DNA from: Paraburkholderia fungorum
Lineage (GTDB): Bacteria > Pseudomonadota > Gammaproteobacteria > Burkholderiales > Burkholderiaceae
Assembly: GCF_902833645.1 (NCBI RefSeq)
Contig: NZ_CADFGE010000001.1
Span: 496,001-560,000, forward strand
Direction: 5' to 3'
Length of the DNA stretch: 64,000 nucleotides
A model generated the notes under the pieces. It worked only from the letters and a program-made list of their open reading frames with translations, was not told the DNA's origin and searched no databases. Positions 53,330 through 62,153 of this stretch are shown here, in pieces. The stretch's first letter is position 1; each line of letters starts with the position of its first letter. A program made the position numbers and the translations under genes.

Positions 53330-54313
53330 CTACATCTGCCGCGTCGAGCTGCCGCCCCTCTGCTTAGCCTTGTGCGCATACATGCCGACATCGCTTTCGA
53401 CAAGCAGGTCGATGACCGATTGATGCCGCTCCGGATCGAACTGTGCTTGTCCGACGCTAAAGCGGATTTCGTACCCGCGTGTCGATCCAGCGTTGGCCTC
53501 CGCGAGCGTGTCGCGCAGGCGTTTGAGCACGCGATGTGTCTCTTCATCGTTGGCATCGGTGAGAAGCGCGACGAATTCGTCACCGCCGAGACGACCGATT
53601 ACATCGCTGTCGCGGAGCGCGGCACGTAGAGCATCGGCGAACGTCACTAGCGCGCGATCGCCTTCGGCGTGCCCATACGTGTCGTTGATCTGCTTGAAGC
53701 TATCGAGGTCAAAGAACAGCAGCGACGCGTGCCGCCCCAGGCGCTTGCAGACGTGCAGCGTTTGTTGCGCGAGCGCTTCGAAGCCGCGCCGGTTTACCAG
53801 TAGCGTGAGGTCGTCGATGGTGGCGAGTTCGATCGCCGCAATCTCCCGTTCCACGATCTGCGCCAGATCCCGCAAGAGTCCGCGCTCTTCGCTGCCGAAT
53901 TCTCGCGGGTGCGTATCGATCACACAGAGCGTGCCGAGTTTGCTACCGTTCGGTGCAGTCAGCGGCTGCCCGGCATAGAAGCGTATGCCGGGCGCGCCTG
54001 TGACGAGCGGATTGTCATAAAAGCGCGCATCGTTGCGTGCATCAGGAATCACCAGGACGTCATCGTGCAAAATGGCGTGCCCGCAAAAGGAGATGTCGCG
54101 CGACGTCTCCGCGACGTTTAAGCCGATACATGACTTGAACCACTGGCGGTTCTCATCGATGAGACTTACAAGCGCGATCGGCGCTTTGAACAGGCGACGT
54201 GCGACTCGCGTCAGCCGGTCAAATCGTTCCTCACTGGGCGTGTCTAGCAGTCGCAACGCGCGCAGCGTGGCGAGGCGCGCAGGTTCGTTGTTGGGAATGG
54301 GCGCGGCAAGCAT
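53330..54313 (-). CDS. GAF-GGDEF diguanylate cyclase
   Basis: A 327-residue cytoplasmic protein: GAF domain at about 25-155 (APIALVSLIDENRQWFKSCIGL, SFCGHAI, GIRFYAGQPLTAPNGSKLGTLCVID) and GGDEF domain at about 165-320 with canonical GGDEF and an RDSD inhibitory site five residues upstream. It makes c-di-GMP and is probably tuned by a small ligand or redox state through GAF. The N-terminus PARLATLRALRLLDTPSEERFDRLTR is typical of this subtype. Two other c-di-GMP enzymes lie within 6 kb. Confidence 0.92.
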   Translation of the reverse strand: MLAAPIPNNEPARLATLRALRLLDTPSEERFDRLTRVARRLFKAPIALVSLIDENRQWFKSCIGLNVAETSRDISFCGHAILHDDVLVIPDARNDARFYDNPLVTGAPGIRFYAGQPLTAPNGSKLGTLCVIDTHPREFGSEERGLLRDLAQIVEREIAAIELATIDDLTLLVNRRGFEALAQQTLHVCKRLGRHASLLFFDLDSFKQINDTYGHAEGDRALVTFADALRAALRDSDVIGRLGGDEFVALLTDANDEETHRVLKRLRDTLAEANAGSTRGYEIRFSVGQAQFDPERHQSVIDLLVESDVGMYAHKAKQRGGSSTRQM

Positions 54314-54655
54314 AACAGTGTCTCGGTTCTAACAGCCTTTTGAATTTGGGTCCCGCATAAACAGGGTTTGAGCGACAGGCGTTAAGGATATCGTGTTCAT
54401 GATCTTTGGCACCGGATGCGATGCGCGGAATGAACGAAATACAGAAATCCCTGTACACGAATCTCAGTTGCGTACTATGACGTGACTGCGGTCCGAAAGC
54501 GAGTAGCAGTTATCTGTCAAAATATGCGTATCAGATCGCGCCGTCGTATTCGGGTAGCCGACTATGCCGGGGAGAGGGGTGATCAACCTGCCGATGGCGC
54601 GACGCCTGCCCACGCTCCGCCGTCGGTTTTGAAGCCGACGGCCTGAACGTACTTC
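54314..54655. other. Gap upstream of the transposase fragment
   Basis: No gene. A hairpin CCGTCGG (54620-54626) with CCGACGG (54635-54641) lies just before the transposase fragment and may derive from the insertion element. Confidence 0.3.
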
Positions 54656-54967
54656 TTGGCCATCGACGGCAACAAGTTCAAGGCCGTCAACAATCGCGAT
54701 CGCGACTTTACGAGCGCGAAGGTCAAGGCGCGCCTGCAGCAGATCGATGAGAGCATCGCGCGATATCTTTGCGCGATGAAGACGGCAGATCGGGCTAAAT
54801 CCGATTTTGCCGAGGCGAAGACGAGTCGGATCAGCGAAAAAATCAGCAAACTCAGGCAGCAGATGCAGAACCTCAAAGCGACGGAGCAGGGATTGCGCGA
54901 GTCGCCAGGTGAGTTTCTGGCGGAAGTCAACATATGTCGAACTCCTGAACACTCCCGCTTGCCCTGA
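54656..54967 (+). pseudogene. IS1182-type transposase fragment
   Basis: AIDGNKFKAVNNRDRDFTSA, ARLQQIDESIARYLCAMKTADRA and ISKLRQQMQNLKATEQGLRESPGEF match the middle of IS1182-family transposases (from memory: the AIDGSKFKAVN and ESIARYL segments). The N-terminal DDE part and the C-terminal half are missing. No terminal inverted repeats were found. It is a remnant, about 100 codons long, next to the pirin gene. Confidence 0.7.
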
Positions 54968-54968
54968 T

Positions 54969-55817
54969 TCAGAATCGGCCGGCTCGGAAGTCGGCGAACG
55001 CTTGCTTGATTTCCGCCTGCGTGTTCATGACGAAGGGGCCTCCAAACGCGATCGGCTCACGCAAAGGCTGTCCGGCGAAAAGAAGAAAGCGGCCGGCGTT
55101 GCCCCGCGCCGTTATGTTAATTTCCGACGATTCCGGCTCCTCCGATCGCGTTAACCAGCCAAGCTGGCTGGTCTCCAAAAGGTCACTGGCGGGCCCGATC
55201 TCGACCGCACCTTCGAGGACGTAGACAAAAGCATTGTCGGTCGCCGCAAGCGAGTGCTGAAACCCGCCACCGTTTTCGACCCGCACCTCGAGCATCGTGA
55301 CAGGATGGTGGTTGAGCGTGGTCGAGACCCTATCGGCGTACGCGCCGGAGAAGATTCTGACCTCAACGCCGTCCTCACTCCACACTGGCAAGCCGGAAGC
55401 CACCAGATCCTGATACCGCGGAACAGCCATCTTCTCGGCCGCAGGTAAATTCACCCAGAGCTGCAGGGTATGAGCACTTGTCCCGGCCGGAGGATTTTCC
55501 TCGTGCTGGATGCCTCGGCCGGCGGTCATCCACTGGGCATCGCCGGCACGGATCACCCCCTTATATCCGGCGCTGTCTCGATGCTCAATCGCCCCCTCAA
55601 TGACGAACGTAACCGTCTCGATGCCGCGATGTGGGTGGAAAGGGAACACCCCTTCGGACGTCCAATCCTCGGCCATCAGGACGAACGGATCGGCGAATAC
55701 GGCGTCCGGTGCGTCGATCAGACGGCGAGCGCGATGTCCGGCTCCTTGTCCCGATACGAACTGGGGGTTGTCAATACGCGCTATTTTTCGAACAAACATC
55801 GGTTTTGGGGTGTTCAT
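54969..55817 (-). CDS. Pirin family protein
   Basis: A 282-residue bicupin of the pirin family. The N-terminal cupin shows the metal-binding set in FPFHPHRGIETVTFVIEGAIEHRDS (about 59-83) with later HE ligands in GIQHEENP. The C-terminal cupin (YVLEGAVEIG) lacks His, as usual. Pirins oxidise flavonoids such as quercetin or act as redox-sensitive regulators. GAGGAATG precedes the ATG at 55817. It heads a co-directional group? No: it is downstream of the F420-like reductase and azoreductase genes on the same strand, so it may be the last gene of that unit. Confidence 0.9.
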   Translation of the reverse strand: MNTPKPMFVRKIARIDNPQFVSGQGAGHRARRLIDAPDAVFADPFVLMAEDWTSEGVFPFHPHRGIETVTFVIEGAIEHRDSAGYKGVIRAGDAQWMTAGRGIQHEENPPAGTSAHTLQLWVNLPAAEKMAVPRYQDLVASGLPVWSEDGVEVRIFSGAYADRVSTTLNHHPVTMLEVRVENGGGFQHSLAATDNAFVYVLEGAVEIGPASDLLETSQLGWLTRSEEPESSEINITARGNAGRFLLFAGQPLREPIAFGGPFVMNTQAEIKQAFADFRAGRF

Positions 55818-55880
55818 TCTGCATTCCTCTGAAACGGCGACCAATCCGCGAACTCGCAATGCACGCGGCTCGAGTTCTCC

Positions 55881-56510
55881 TTAGCGAACGATCCGGCGGA
55901 CGAAATGCAATTCAACAGCGGACAGAGGGCCACCGAGCTGTTGCATCGCACCGCCGTCCGCTAGAGAGCCGAGGTCGAGCGCGACCAGACCCGTCGAATT
56001 GATAAGTTCGACCACAAGCGCTTTGGCATCGCGATCGTCGCCCGACACGAACAGTACGGTCTTCGGCTTCTGTGGCGAGAAATCCTGTATCCAGGCCATC
56101 GGCATATTGCTGATTGACTTCACCAGCCTGGCCCCAGGCGCCATTGCGGCGACTATCTCGCTCGACGTGCGGCCCCCCAGCGCGGCAACCGATTTCGCTA
56201 CGCCGGCAGCGCTGATGTCCGGTTGCTCGCCCATGTGGGGGTTCGTCCCGTCGACGAGTATGCGGCCGCTCCAGTCGATATCCTTGAGCGCGTCCGGCGC
56301 GTCCGCCCAATTCGTGGCGAGGATCACCACATCGCATTCCGCAGCGTCCTGCCTGGATCCTGCGCTGGCGGCCGGACCAAGTTCGCCGACGATTTCGGCC
56401 AAAGCCTCCGGCCCGCGCGAACTGGACAGGACGATCTCATGGCCCGCACCGATCAAGTGACGACCGATGGTCGTAGCCATGCGACCGGCGCCGATGAATC
56501 CAACTTTCAT
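55881..56510 (-). CDS. NADPH-dependent F420 reductase-like oxidoreductase
   Basis: A 209-residue protein: KVGFIGAGRMATTIGRHLIGAGHEIVLSSSRGP is the Rossmann dinucleotide site, with SSSRGP suggesting NADP, followed by DVVILATNW and ILVDGTNPHMGE. It matches the NADP oxidoreductase, coenzyme F420-dependent family; in bacteria without F420 such proteins act on other substrates, often as ferric or flavin reductase-like enzymes. ATG 56510 follows GAGAAACGGTC. The gene start lies 29 bases from the azoreductase stop, in one direction with pirin. Confidence 0.88.
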   Translation of the reverse strand: MKVGFIGAGRMATTIGRHLIGAGHEIVLSSSRGPEALAEIVGELGPAASAGSRQDAAECDVVILATNWADAPDALKDIDWSGRILVDGTNPHMGEQPDISAAGVAKSVAALGGRTSSEIVAAMAPGARLVKSISNMPMAWIQDFSPQKPKTVLFVSGDDRDAKALVVELINSTGLVALDLGSLADGGAMQQLGGPLSAVELHFVRRIVR

Positions 56511-56538
56511 GACCGTTTCTCCGAGATCAACCGACGAC

Positions 56539-57141
56539 TCAAGCAACTGCGGCCGACGCAATCACCTCGCCGAACGCCTCCACCGCCGTCTCGCCTGACA
56601 TTCCAGCGCGCGCCGATCCGGCGAGTACGATTTCCAGATCTGTAATTCCGATGAACCCCAGCACCTGACGGAGGTAGCTGCTGGCGTGATCGTAGCCTTC
56701 GATCGGAGAGCCAGGACTGAAATCACCCCCGCTCGCAAGAATGACGGTGGTCTTCTTGCCGGTTAGCTGCCCGACATTGTCGACCACCGTGACGCCGACC
56801 CGGACGATATGGTCGATGTAGGCTTTCAGCACCGCCGGGATGGTGAAGTTGTACATCGGTGTGCCGATGACGATGCGATCGGCTGCCTGCAGCTCGGCGA
56901 CCAGATCGTTGGATATCTTGATGGCGGCAGCGCTCTCCGGCGAATGTTGCTCCGGGGGTGTAAACGCGCCGCCAATCCACGGCAGATCGACAAACGGCAG
57001 ATTGGTCTTAATCAGATCGCGTTCAATGGCTTTACCGCCGGGGTGTGCGGCCAGCCATTTCTCAACGAATACCGCCGAGAGCTTGCGGGAGGTCGAGTGT
57101 TCGTGGCGAGGGCTTGCCTGTATCGCGAGAAGTGTCGGCAT
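56539..57141 (-). CDS. azoR: FMN-dependent NADH-azoreductase
   Basis: A 200-residue flavodoxin-like quinone/azo reductase: LAIQASPRHEHSTSRKLSAVFVEKWLAAHPG (phosphate-binding loop), GTPMYNFTIPAVLKAYIDHIVRVGVT (isoalloxazine region near 95-120) and ASGGDFSPGSP. It reduces quinones and azo compounds with NADH. ATG 57141 follows AGGAAAC; the frame extends to 57219. Upstream, 128 bases away and divergent, is a 13-codon stub of a LysR gene, the usual regulator of such reductases. Confidence 0.92.
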   Translation of the reverse strand: MPTLLAIQASPRHEHSTSRKLSAVFVEKWLAAHPGGKAIERDLIKTNLPFVDLPWIGGAFTPPEQHSPESAAAIKISNDLVAELQAADRIVIGTPMYNFTIPAVLKAYIDHIVRVGVTVVDNVGQLTGKKTTVILASGGDFSPGSPIEGYDHASSYLRQVLGFIGITDLEIVLAGSARAGMSGETAVEAFGEVIASAAVA

Positions 57142-57268
57142 TTCGGTCTGTTTCCTATCAGCTTTGAAGCGTCGCCCAAGTGGGCTTGCGTGATATGGAA
57201 GATAGTTAAAGTGAATCATCTTGAAAACTGACGAAATATCGCTTTAATCCATCTAATGAGTAGATGAC

Positions 57269-57310
57269 ATGCTCGACACTGTCTCAATCAATCAACTTCG
57301 CACCTTCTGA
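57269..57310 (+). pseudogene. LysR regulator stub, 13 codons
   Basis: The ATG at 57269 opens MLDTVSINQLRTF, the standard start of a LysR HTH domain (normally followed by VAA-GSFSAAGR), and then reaches TGA at 57308-57310. The next 200 bases do not continue the protein in any frame. The regulator was thus truncated, probably by a deletion, leaving azoR without its divergent regulator. Confidence 0.6.
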
Positions 57311-57511
57311 TTTGTGGGCTCAGCTGGGGCCACATGCCAGCGACCTTGGTCACTTAAGACCTGGCTGTCGGTCGTCTGGTCGAGCTCTGCCGCCGAGCAC
57401 GGCACCTCCGTCCTCTTATATTTGTCCTCTCGCGCACGCGCGGCATGCGAAGGGGCGATCCGCGGCTGATCTACCGGTCTATCCTGACCCGATGGCCGGA
57501 GATGGACAGCG
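57311..57511. other. Deletion-junction DNA
   Basis: Between the LysR stub and the SnoaL gene. No gene is recognisable. The sequence is GC-rich with no continuation of the LysR frame. Confidence 0.3.
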
Positions 57512-57928
57512 CTACGCCGGCCCGGATGCGTCCATCTCCGAGGCCCGCGCCAAGGCTTGGGTGTCGACGTACTCCCGGATGTTCGTTATCTTGCCGTTTC
57601 GAACGGTGATGGCGAAGACAAAGTCGTCCTTGAACGGCTTTTCGGTAGCCTTGATTTTCCCCATCGCGACGCCAAGGACCATTACCCGTCCTCCCTGCGC
57701 CACGAATTCAGGAGGCTCTGGAGATGTCATTTCCACCTCTTGGGATGCCTTCTGAAGCACATCCGCCACTCCCGTGTGCCCGCGGTGCGTGCCGGCCAGC
57801 GGCCAGTTTTCGCCCGGAATGATCCACTCAATATCTTCGGCACACAACGCCAGCAGAGCTTGCTTATCGCCGCGGCCGATAGCTTCAAAGAAACCCTTCA
57901 CAATCTGGACATCGTCTTCAGTACTCAC
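57512..57928 (-). CDS. SnoaL-like nuclear transport factor 2 family protein
   Basis: A 138-residue SnoaL/NTF2-fold protein: VQIVKGFFEAIGRGDKQALLALCAEDIEWIIPGENWPLAGTHRGHTGVADVLQ and FVFAITVRNGKITNIREYVDTQALARA. Such proteins are small cone-shaped enzymes or ligand binders (ketosteroid isomerase-like). I take the GTG at 57928, which follows GGAGAAG, as start. The frame extends to 58018. Substrate unknown. It lies downstream of the SDR remnant on the same strand. Confidence 0.88.
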   Translation of the reverse strand: MSTEDDVQIVKGFFEAIGRGDKQALLALCAEDIEWIIPGENWPLAGTHRGHTGVADVLQKASQEVEMTSPEPPEFVAQGGRVMVLGVAMGKIKATEKPFKDDFVFAITVRNGKITNIREYVDTQALARASEMDASGPA

Positions 57929-58068
57929 GATAACTTCTCCATTCTGTTGATTTCCATTGAGGTCCAACCGGCCTTTGTATCGAATTTGACTGGGTCGAAG
58001 CTGTGCCGGGTTTAGCACGCCCTACGGGCTCCGAAATATTGAAAGGAGCGCCATAGGGCGAAGCCACG

Positions 58069-58770
58069 TCAGATTTGGGCCAGGCCGCCGTCAACGGCGA
58101 CCTCGCTGGCGGTCATGAAACTGCTGTCCGACGATGCGAGAAAGGCGGCCGCCGCCCCGATCTCAGCCGGCTCGGCCATACGCAGGAGCGGAGTCATCGC
58201 ACCGTAGGCCTTCTGACCTTCCTCGCCCAGCGCTTCCTTCGCGAGTTCGGTCGCCGTCGCGCCCGGCGAGAGCACATTTACCCGGATGCCAGTGCCCTTC
58301 AGGTCCTGCGCCCATGTCCGCGCAAGGTTGCGCACCGCTGCCTTGCTCGCGCTGTAGGCAGTGAATCCCGGGGCGCCCGTGGTCCCGGCGCTCGATCCGG
58401 TCAGGATGATCGAACCGCCCGCGGTCATCAGCGGCAGCGCCTTCTGGACCGTAAAGATCGTACCTTTCACATTGGTGTCGAAGGTTTCGTCAATGTGCTC
58501 GGCGGTGATCTGCCCGAGCGGAAGCGGGCTTCCCGCCCCGGCGTTGGCGAAAACGATGTCGAGGGTGCCGCGCTCGGCCTTCACCGCCGCGTAGAGTCGG
58601 TCGAGATCGGCCTCATCGGAAACCGAACCCTTCACCGCGCGGGCATTGGGCCCGAGGTCGGCCACGGCGGTGTCGAGCGCTTCCTGCCGGCGGCCGACGA
58701 TGAAGACGAACGCGCCTTCTTCGATGAAACGCTTTGCTGCGGCAAAACCGATGCCGGTAGCGCCACCGGT
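58069..58770 (-). pseudogene. SDR oxidoreductase lacking its start codon
   Basis: An SDR frame with TGGATGIG (cofactor loop), NAG (NAGAGSPLPLG), catalytic GSSAG and YSASK, and C-terminal VAVDGGLAQI. The TGG of the cofactor motif is encoded at 58770, and upstream codons (GVADFRGRRHF) give no ATG, GTG or TTG in frame until after a long run of hxlR 5' sequence. The first in-frame start is a GTG at 58665, past the cofactor motif. The native N-terminus appears to have been deleted where it meets the divergent hxlR gene. Translation from 58665 would give a 198-residue protein without the Rossmann glycine loop. Confidence 0.65.
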
Positions 58771-58773
58771 AAA

Positions 58774-59136
58774 ATGACGACGCCCCCTGAAATCTGCGAC
58801 ACCGGCTGCGGGCTCAACGCCACGCTTCGCATCATCTCGGGCAAGTGGAAACCGCTGATCCTGTTTTTCCTACGCGGCGGCCCAAAGCGCTATGGCCAAC
58901 TCAAGCGCTTGATCCCGGACGTCAGCGACAAGGTGCTGATCCAGCAATTGAAGGATCTGGAAGCCGATCGCGTGCTGGCGCGCAAGGACTACGGAGAGGT
59001 GCCGCCTCGCGTGGATTACGCGCTGACTCCGCTTGGTCGCAGCCTGGCCGAGGCGATCATCCCACTGTGCACTTGGGGAACCGAACACGCGGCGGAAATG
59101 GCAAGCATCTTCGCCGCGCGTGATGCCTTGCCCTAG
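58774..59136 (+). CDS. HxlR family transcriptional regulator
   Basis: A 120-residue winged-helix protein: CDTGCGLNATLRIISGKWKPLILFFLRGGPKRYGQLKRLIPDVSDKVLIQQLKDLEADRVLARKDY, then the wing with YALTPLGRSLAEAI. HxlR proteins sense thiol-reactive compounds such as quinones or aldehydes through an N-terminal Cys; here Cys9 and Cys13 are candidates. It is divergent from the broken SDR gene. Only 3 bases separate the SDR remnant from its ATG and no ribosome site is visible, so its own promoter may also be lost. Confidence 0.85.
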   Translation: MTTPPEICDTGCGLNATLRIISGKWKPLILFFLRGGPKRYGQLKRLIPDVSDKVLIQQLKDLEADRVLARKDYGEVPPRVDYALTPLGRSLAEAIIPLCTWGTEHAAEMASIFAARDALP

Positions 59137-59166
59137 GGGGCTCAATCAGCCAATCGCTGAGCCTCT
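59136..59166 (+). terminator. Terminator after hxlR
   Basis: GGCTCA (59139-59144) pairs with TGAGCC (59158-59163), extended by three pairs including two G-U (59136-59138 with 59164-59166), and followed by TTTGT. Confidence 0.5.
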
Positions 59167-59218
59167 TTGTCTTCCAGTCCCTGAAGACACACTGCCGCCG
59201 CGCGCTGCCCATCGGCTA

Positions 59219-61090
59219 CTACGTCCACGGCACATGAACTTTATCCAGACTCCGATCAAGCTGATACGCAGCGCTGATCAGGGCGAGATGGGTGAGCGCC
59301 TGCGGGAAGTTACCCAGGGCTTCGCCCGTCGTGGCCACTTCCTCCGAGAACAGTCCAAGGTGGTTCGCATATTCAAGCATCTTGTCGAATACGAGCCTTC
59401 CCTCATCGACACGCCCGGCCCGGGCAAGCGCCTCGGCATACCAGAACGAACAGGCGCTGAATCCGCCTTCAATGCCGGGCAGCCCGTCCAGTTCGGAACC
59501 TCGTGTGTAGCGGAAAATCAGCGGATCGACCCGCAACTCGCGCCCAATCGCGTCGAGCGTACCGAGAAAACGCGGGTCGGTCGGGCCGATGAAGCGCACC
59601 AGCGGCATCATCAGAGCCGCCGCGTCGAGCGTAGCGGAGTCCGGTGTTTGCACAAAGGACTGCAGCTCTTCATTCCAGAAATTTTCGTGAATGTCGCGGT
59701 AGATTTCATCCCTTACTTCGAACCACTTCGAAAACGGCGCAGGTAGGGACCGTTTGTCGGCGAGGCGAATCGCCCGGTCGAGCGCGACCCAGCACATCAG
59801 GCGTGAATGGAGCAGCGGTCGCGCGCCATTACGCAGCTCCCAGATACCTTGATCCGGCTCGCGCCAGTGTTCGACCACGTAGTTGACCGTTCGTGTGACG
59901 TGCCGCCATCCCTCGTACGGAACCGCAGAACCGTACTTGTTGTACAAATAGAGGGCGTCTAGCAGCGCACCGTACACATCGAGCTGGGTCTGATCACGCG
60001 CACCGTTGCCGATGAGCGGGCCGCCTTGCCTGTCGCCCGTCAGCGTATCAAGTTCGATTTCCTCCGGTGCCCGTTCGCCGTCGACGGCATACATGACGTG
60101 CAGCGAGCCATCGGAATCGCAGCGCTGACTGCGCGCGGCAATCCATCGGATGAAGTGCCGCGCCTCCGACGTATAGCCGAGGCGCAGCAATGCGTAGACG
60201 GAGAAAGCGGCATCGCGTATCCACGCAAAGCGGTAATCCCAGCGTCGTGAACCGTCCAGGGCTTCGGCGAGACCGAAGGTCGGCGCCGCGACGATCGCGC
60301 CATGCTCGCTCGAGCTCATCAGTTTGAGCGTGAGGGCAGAGCGCATGACCACTTCACGGTATCGTCCGCGATAGGTGGAGTGGGATGCCCAGCTTTGCCA
60401 GAACCGCGTCGTGTCAGCGTAGACACGGTCGCAATCGAGACGCCGGCCGCGGAGTTCCTCAGCGGAGCCGAGCACGAACCAGGCGGACTCGCCGTGGTGC
60501 AATTCGAATTCGGCGCGAGCGCAGCCGTCTTCAACCGCGAGCGGCACGCCCGATTGAAGCTGTAGCGCCATGCCGTCGTCTTCCGGGGTGAACTCGACGG
60601 TACCCTCGTCCGGCATCTCCGCGCGGTGCGCCGTGCGCGCGTAGTCGAAGCGCGGCGCGCAGTGCATCCGCAAGCTCATGGTTCCGTGCGCCATTCGCAC
60701 CAGGCGCACGAGACAGTTGGGCAGCGACTCATGGTCCTCGGCGACGTCGCCCGATGCTTCGCCGCCGGTATCGCCTTGAACGGGCATCAGGTCGAGCAGT
60801 TCACAGACGCCTTCAGGCGTCATGAAACGCGTCAGCAGAATGTTGGTTTCGGGAATGTACATCTGCTTGACGTTGAACTCGTCGCACATGGGACGGATCC
60901 CGAATGCGCCGCCGTGCTCGGCGTCAAGCAGGCCAGCGAAGATGGTTGGCGAGTCGATGCGAGGAAAGCACATGAAGTCCACCACGCCTTCGATCGAGAT
61001 CAGCGCGGTCGTCTTCATATTGCCCACAATGCCGCGGGCGTCGATGGGCAGCCCGCTCTTCGACGGCCGTACGTGCTGTCGGTCACCCAT
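59219..61090 (-). CDS. Glycoside hydrolase family 15 protein (trehalase/glucan 1,4-alpha-glucosidase-like)
   Basis: A 623-residue GH15 enzyme. The N-terminal beta-sandwich domain (about 1-210) starts ISIEGVVDFMCFPRIDSPTIFAGLLDAEHGG; the alpha/alpha barrel follows with RRWDYRFAWIRDAAFSVYALLRLGYTSEARHF and the C-terminal EGGFSACSFWYAEALARAGRVDEG, which carry the conserved residues of the bacterial GH15 group. These enzymes hydrolyse trehalose or alpha-glucans. It overlaps the preceding SDR gene by 8 bases and is in one operon with it. Cytoplasmic: no signal peptide is seen. Confidence 0.9.
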   Translation of the reverse strand: MGDRQHVRPSKSGLPIDARGIVGNMKTTALISIEGVVDFMCFPRIDSPTIFAGLLDAEHGGAFGIRPMCDEFNVKQMYIPETNILLTRFMTPEGVCELLDLMPVQGDTGGEASGDVAEDHESLPNCLVRLVRMAHGTMSLRMHCAPRFDYARTAHRAEMPDEGTVEFTPEDDGMALQLQSGVPLAVEDGCARAEFELHHGESAWFVLGSAEELRGRRLDCDRVYADTTRFWQSWASHSTYRGRYREVVMRSALTLKLMSSSEHGAIVAAPTFGLAEALDGSRRWDYRFAWIRDAAFSVYALLRLGYTSEARHFIRWIAARSQRCDSDGSLHVMYAVDGERAPEEIELDTLTGDRQGGPLIGNGARDQTQLDVYGALLDALYLYNKYGSAVPYEGWRHVTRTVNYVVEHWREPDQGIWELRNGARPLLHSRLMCWVALDRAIRLADKRSLPAPFSKWFEVRDEIYRDIHENFWNEELQSFVQTPDSATLDAAALMMPLVRFIGPTDPRFLGTLDAIGRELRVDPLIFRYTRGSELDGLPGIEGGFSACSFWYAEALARAGRVDEGRLVFDKMLEYANHLGLFSEEVATTGEALGNFPQALTHLALISAAYQLDRSLDKVHVPWT

Positions 61091-61883
61091 TGTTGGCGAA
61101 CTCCGGATAGAGGGTCATGCCGCCATCGACGTAGAGGGTCGTACCGGTGACGTAATCGCTTTCGTCCGAAGCGAGCCACACGGCGGCTTTGCCGATGTCT
61201 TCGGGTTCGCCGACACGCCCATAGGGGATCAGCTTGAGCAGCCGCTCGAGCGCCTCCTCGGTCTCCCAGGCGGCGCGGTTGATGGGGGTCTTGATCGCGC
61301 CGGGCGCAATTGCGTTGACGCGGATGCGTTGCGGTGCGACTTCCTGCGCAAGCGATTTCATCATCATCTGGATGCCGCCCTTGGACGCCGCATAGTTCAC
61401 GTGACCTGCCCACGGAATCACGTCGTGAACCGAGCTCATCAAAATGAGCTTACCCAATGCTTTCGAAACCGGACGCGGGCCACGTCTGGCGAATTCGCGA
61501 ACGGCGCGCTGCGCGGTAAGAAATTGCCCGGTCAGATTTACGTCGAGGACCCGTCGCCAGTCATCGAGCGGCATGTCTACAAACGGGTGATCCTTTTGCA
61601 CGCCGGAATTGGCCACGACAATGTCGACGCCGCCGAAACGTTCCTGACTCGCCTGGAAAAGCCTGTCGACGTCGGATTCGTTCGATACGTCCGCTTTTAC
61701 CGCGATCGCATGGCCGCCCGCGTGGTTAATCTGACTGGCCAGCGCCTCGGCCGGTGCAGGCTCCGAGTGGTAATTGATAACGACGGACGCGCCGGCGTCT
61801 GCAAGCGCTTTGGCCACGCCGTATCCGATTCCGGAGCTGGCGCCGGTGACGATCGCGACCTGGTCATGAAGAGTGAGGGGCAT
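61083..61883 (-). CDS. SDR oxidoreductase, glucose 1-dehydrogenase-like
   Basis: A 266-residue SDR: VAIVTGASSGIGYGVAKALADAG, NSGV (in place of NNAG), LMSSVH (catalytic Ser), YAASK (Tyr and Lys) and a C-terminal YVTGTTLYVDGGMTLYPEFANNG tail, which fits the glucose 1-dehydrogenase group. ATG 61883 follows GGAGAC; the frame extends far upstream without SDR similarity. Its stop overlaps the GH15 start, so the pair could convert a disaccharide or glucan to glucose and on to gluconolactone (inference). Confidence 0.9.
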   Translation of the reverse strand: MPLTLHDQVAIVTGASSGIGYGVAKALADAGASVVINYHSEPAPAEALASQINHAGGHAIAVKADVSNESDVDRLFQASQERFGGVDIVVANSGVQKDHPFVDMPLDDWRRVLDVNLTGQFLTAQRAVREFARRGPRPVSKALGKLILMSSVHDVIPWAGHVNYAASKGGIQMMMKSLAQEVAPQRIRVNAIAPGAIKTPINRAAWETEEALERLLKLIPYGRVGEPEDIGKAAVWLASDESDYVTGTTLYVDGGMTLYPEFANNG

Positions 61884-62153
61884 GGGAGTCTCCGGGCGGA
61901 AATGTTCAAAATGGGGTGGTACCGGGCACGCCGCAACAGCAGCAAGCAAAATGCCCGGTCCCGGCGCGGCATTGCAGTGGCGTATCCCGGTCTCCCTTTC
62001 TTCTTTCCGCGGAAGCTCAGCGTTGCTTATATGGTGTCGGTGGGTTATGCGCACAGGTGACAGATCGGCGCCAAGCATGTTTGTCATGCCGGTCGGCGTT
62101 GCCTATGTTCCACCACCAGACTGTACCTGGTAAGACTTAATATTTTGTCATCC

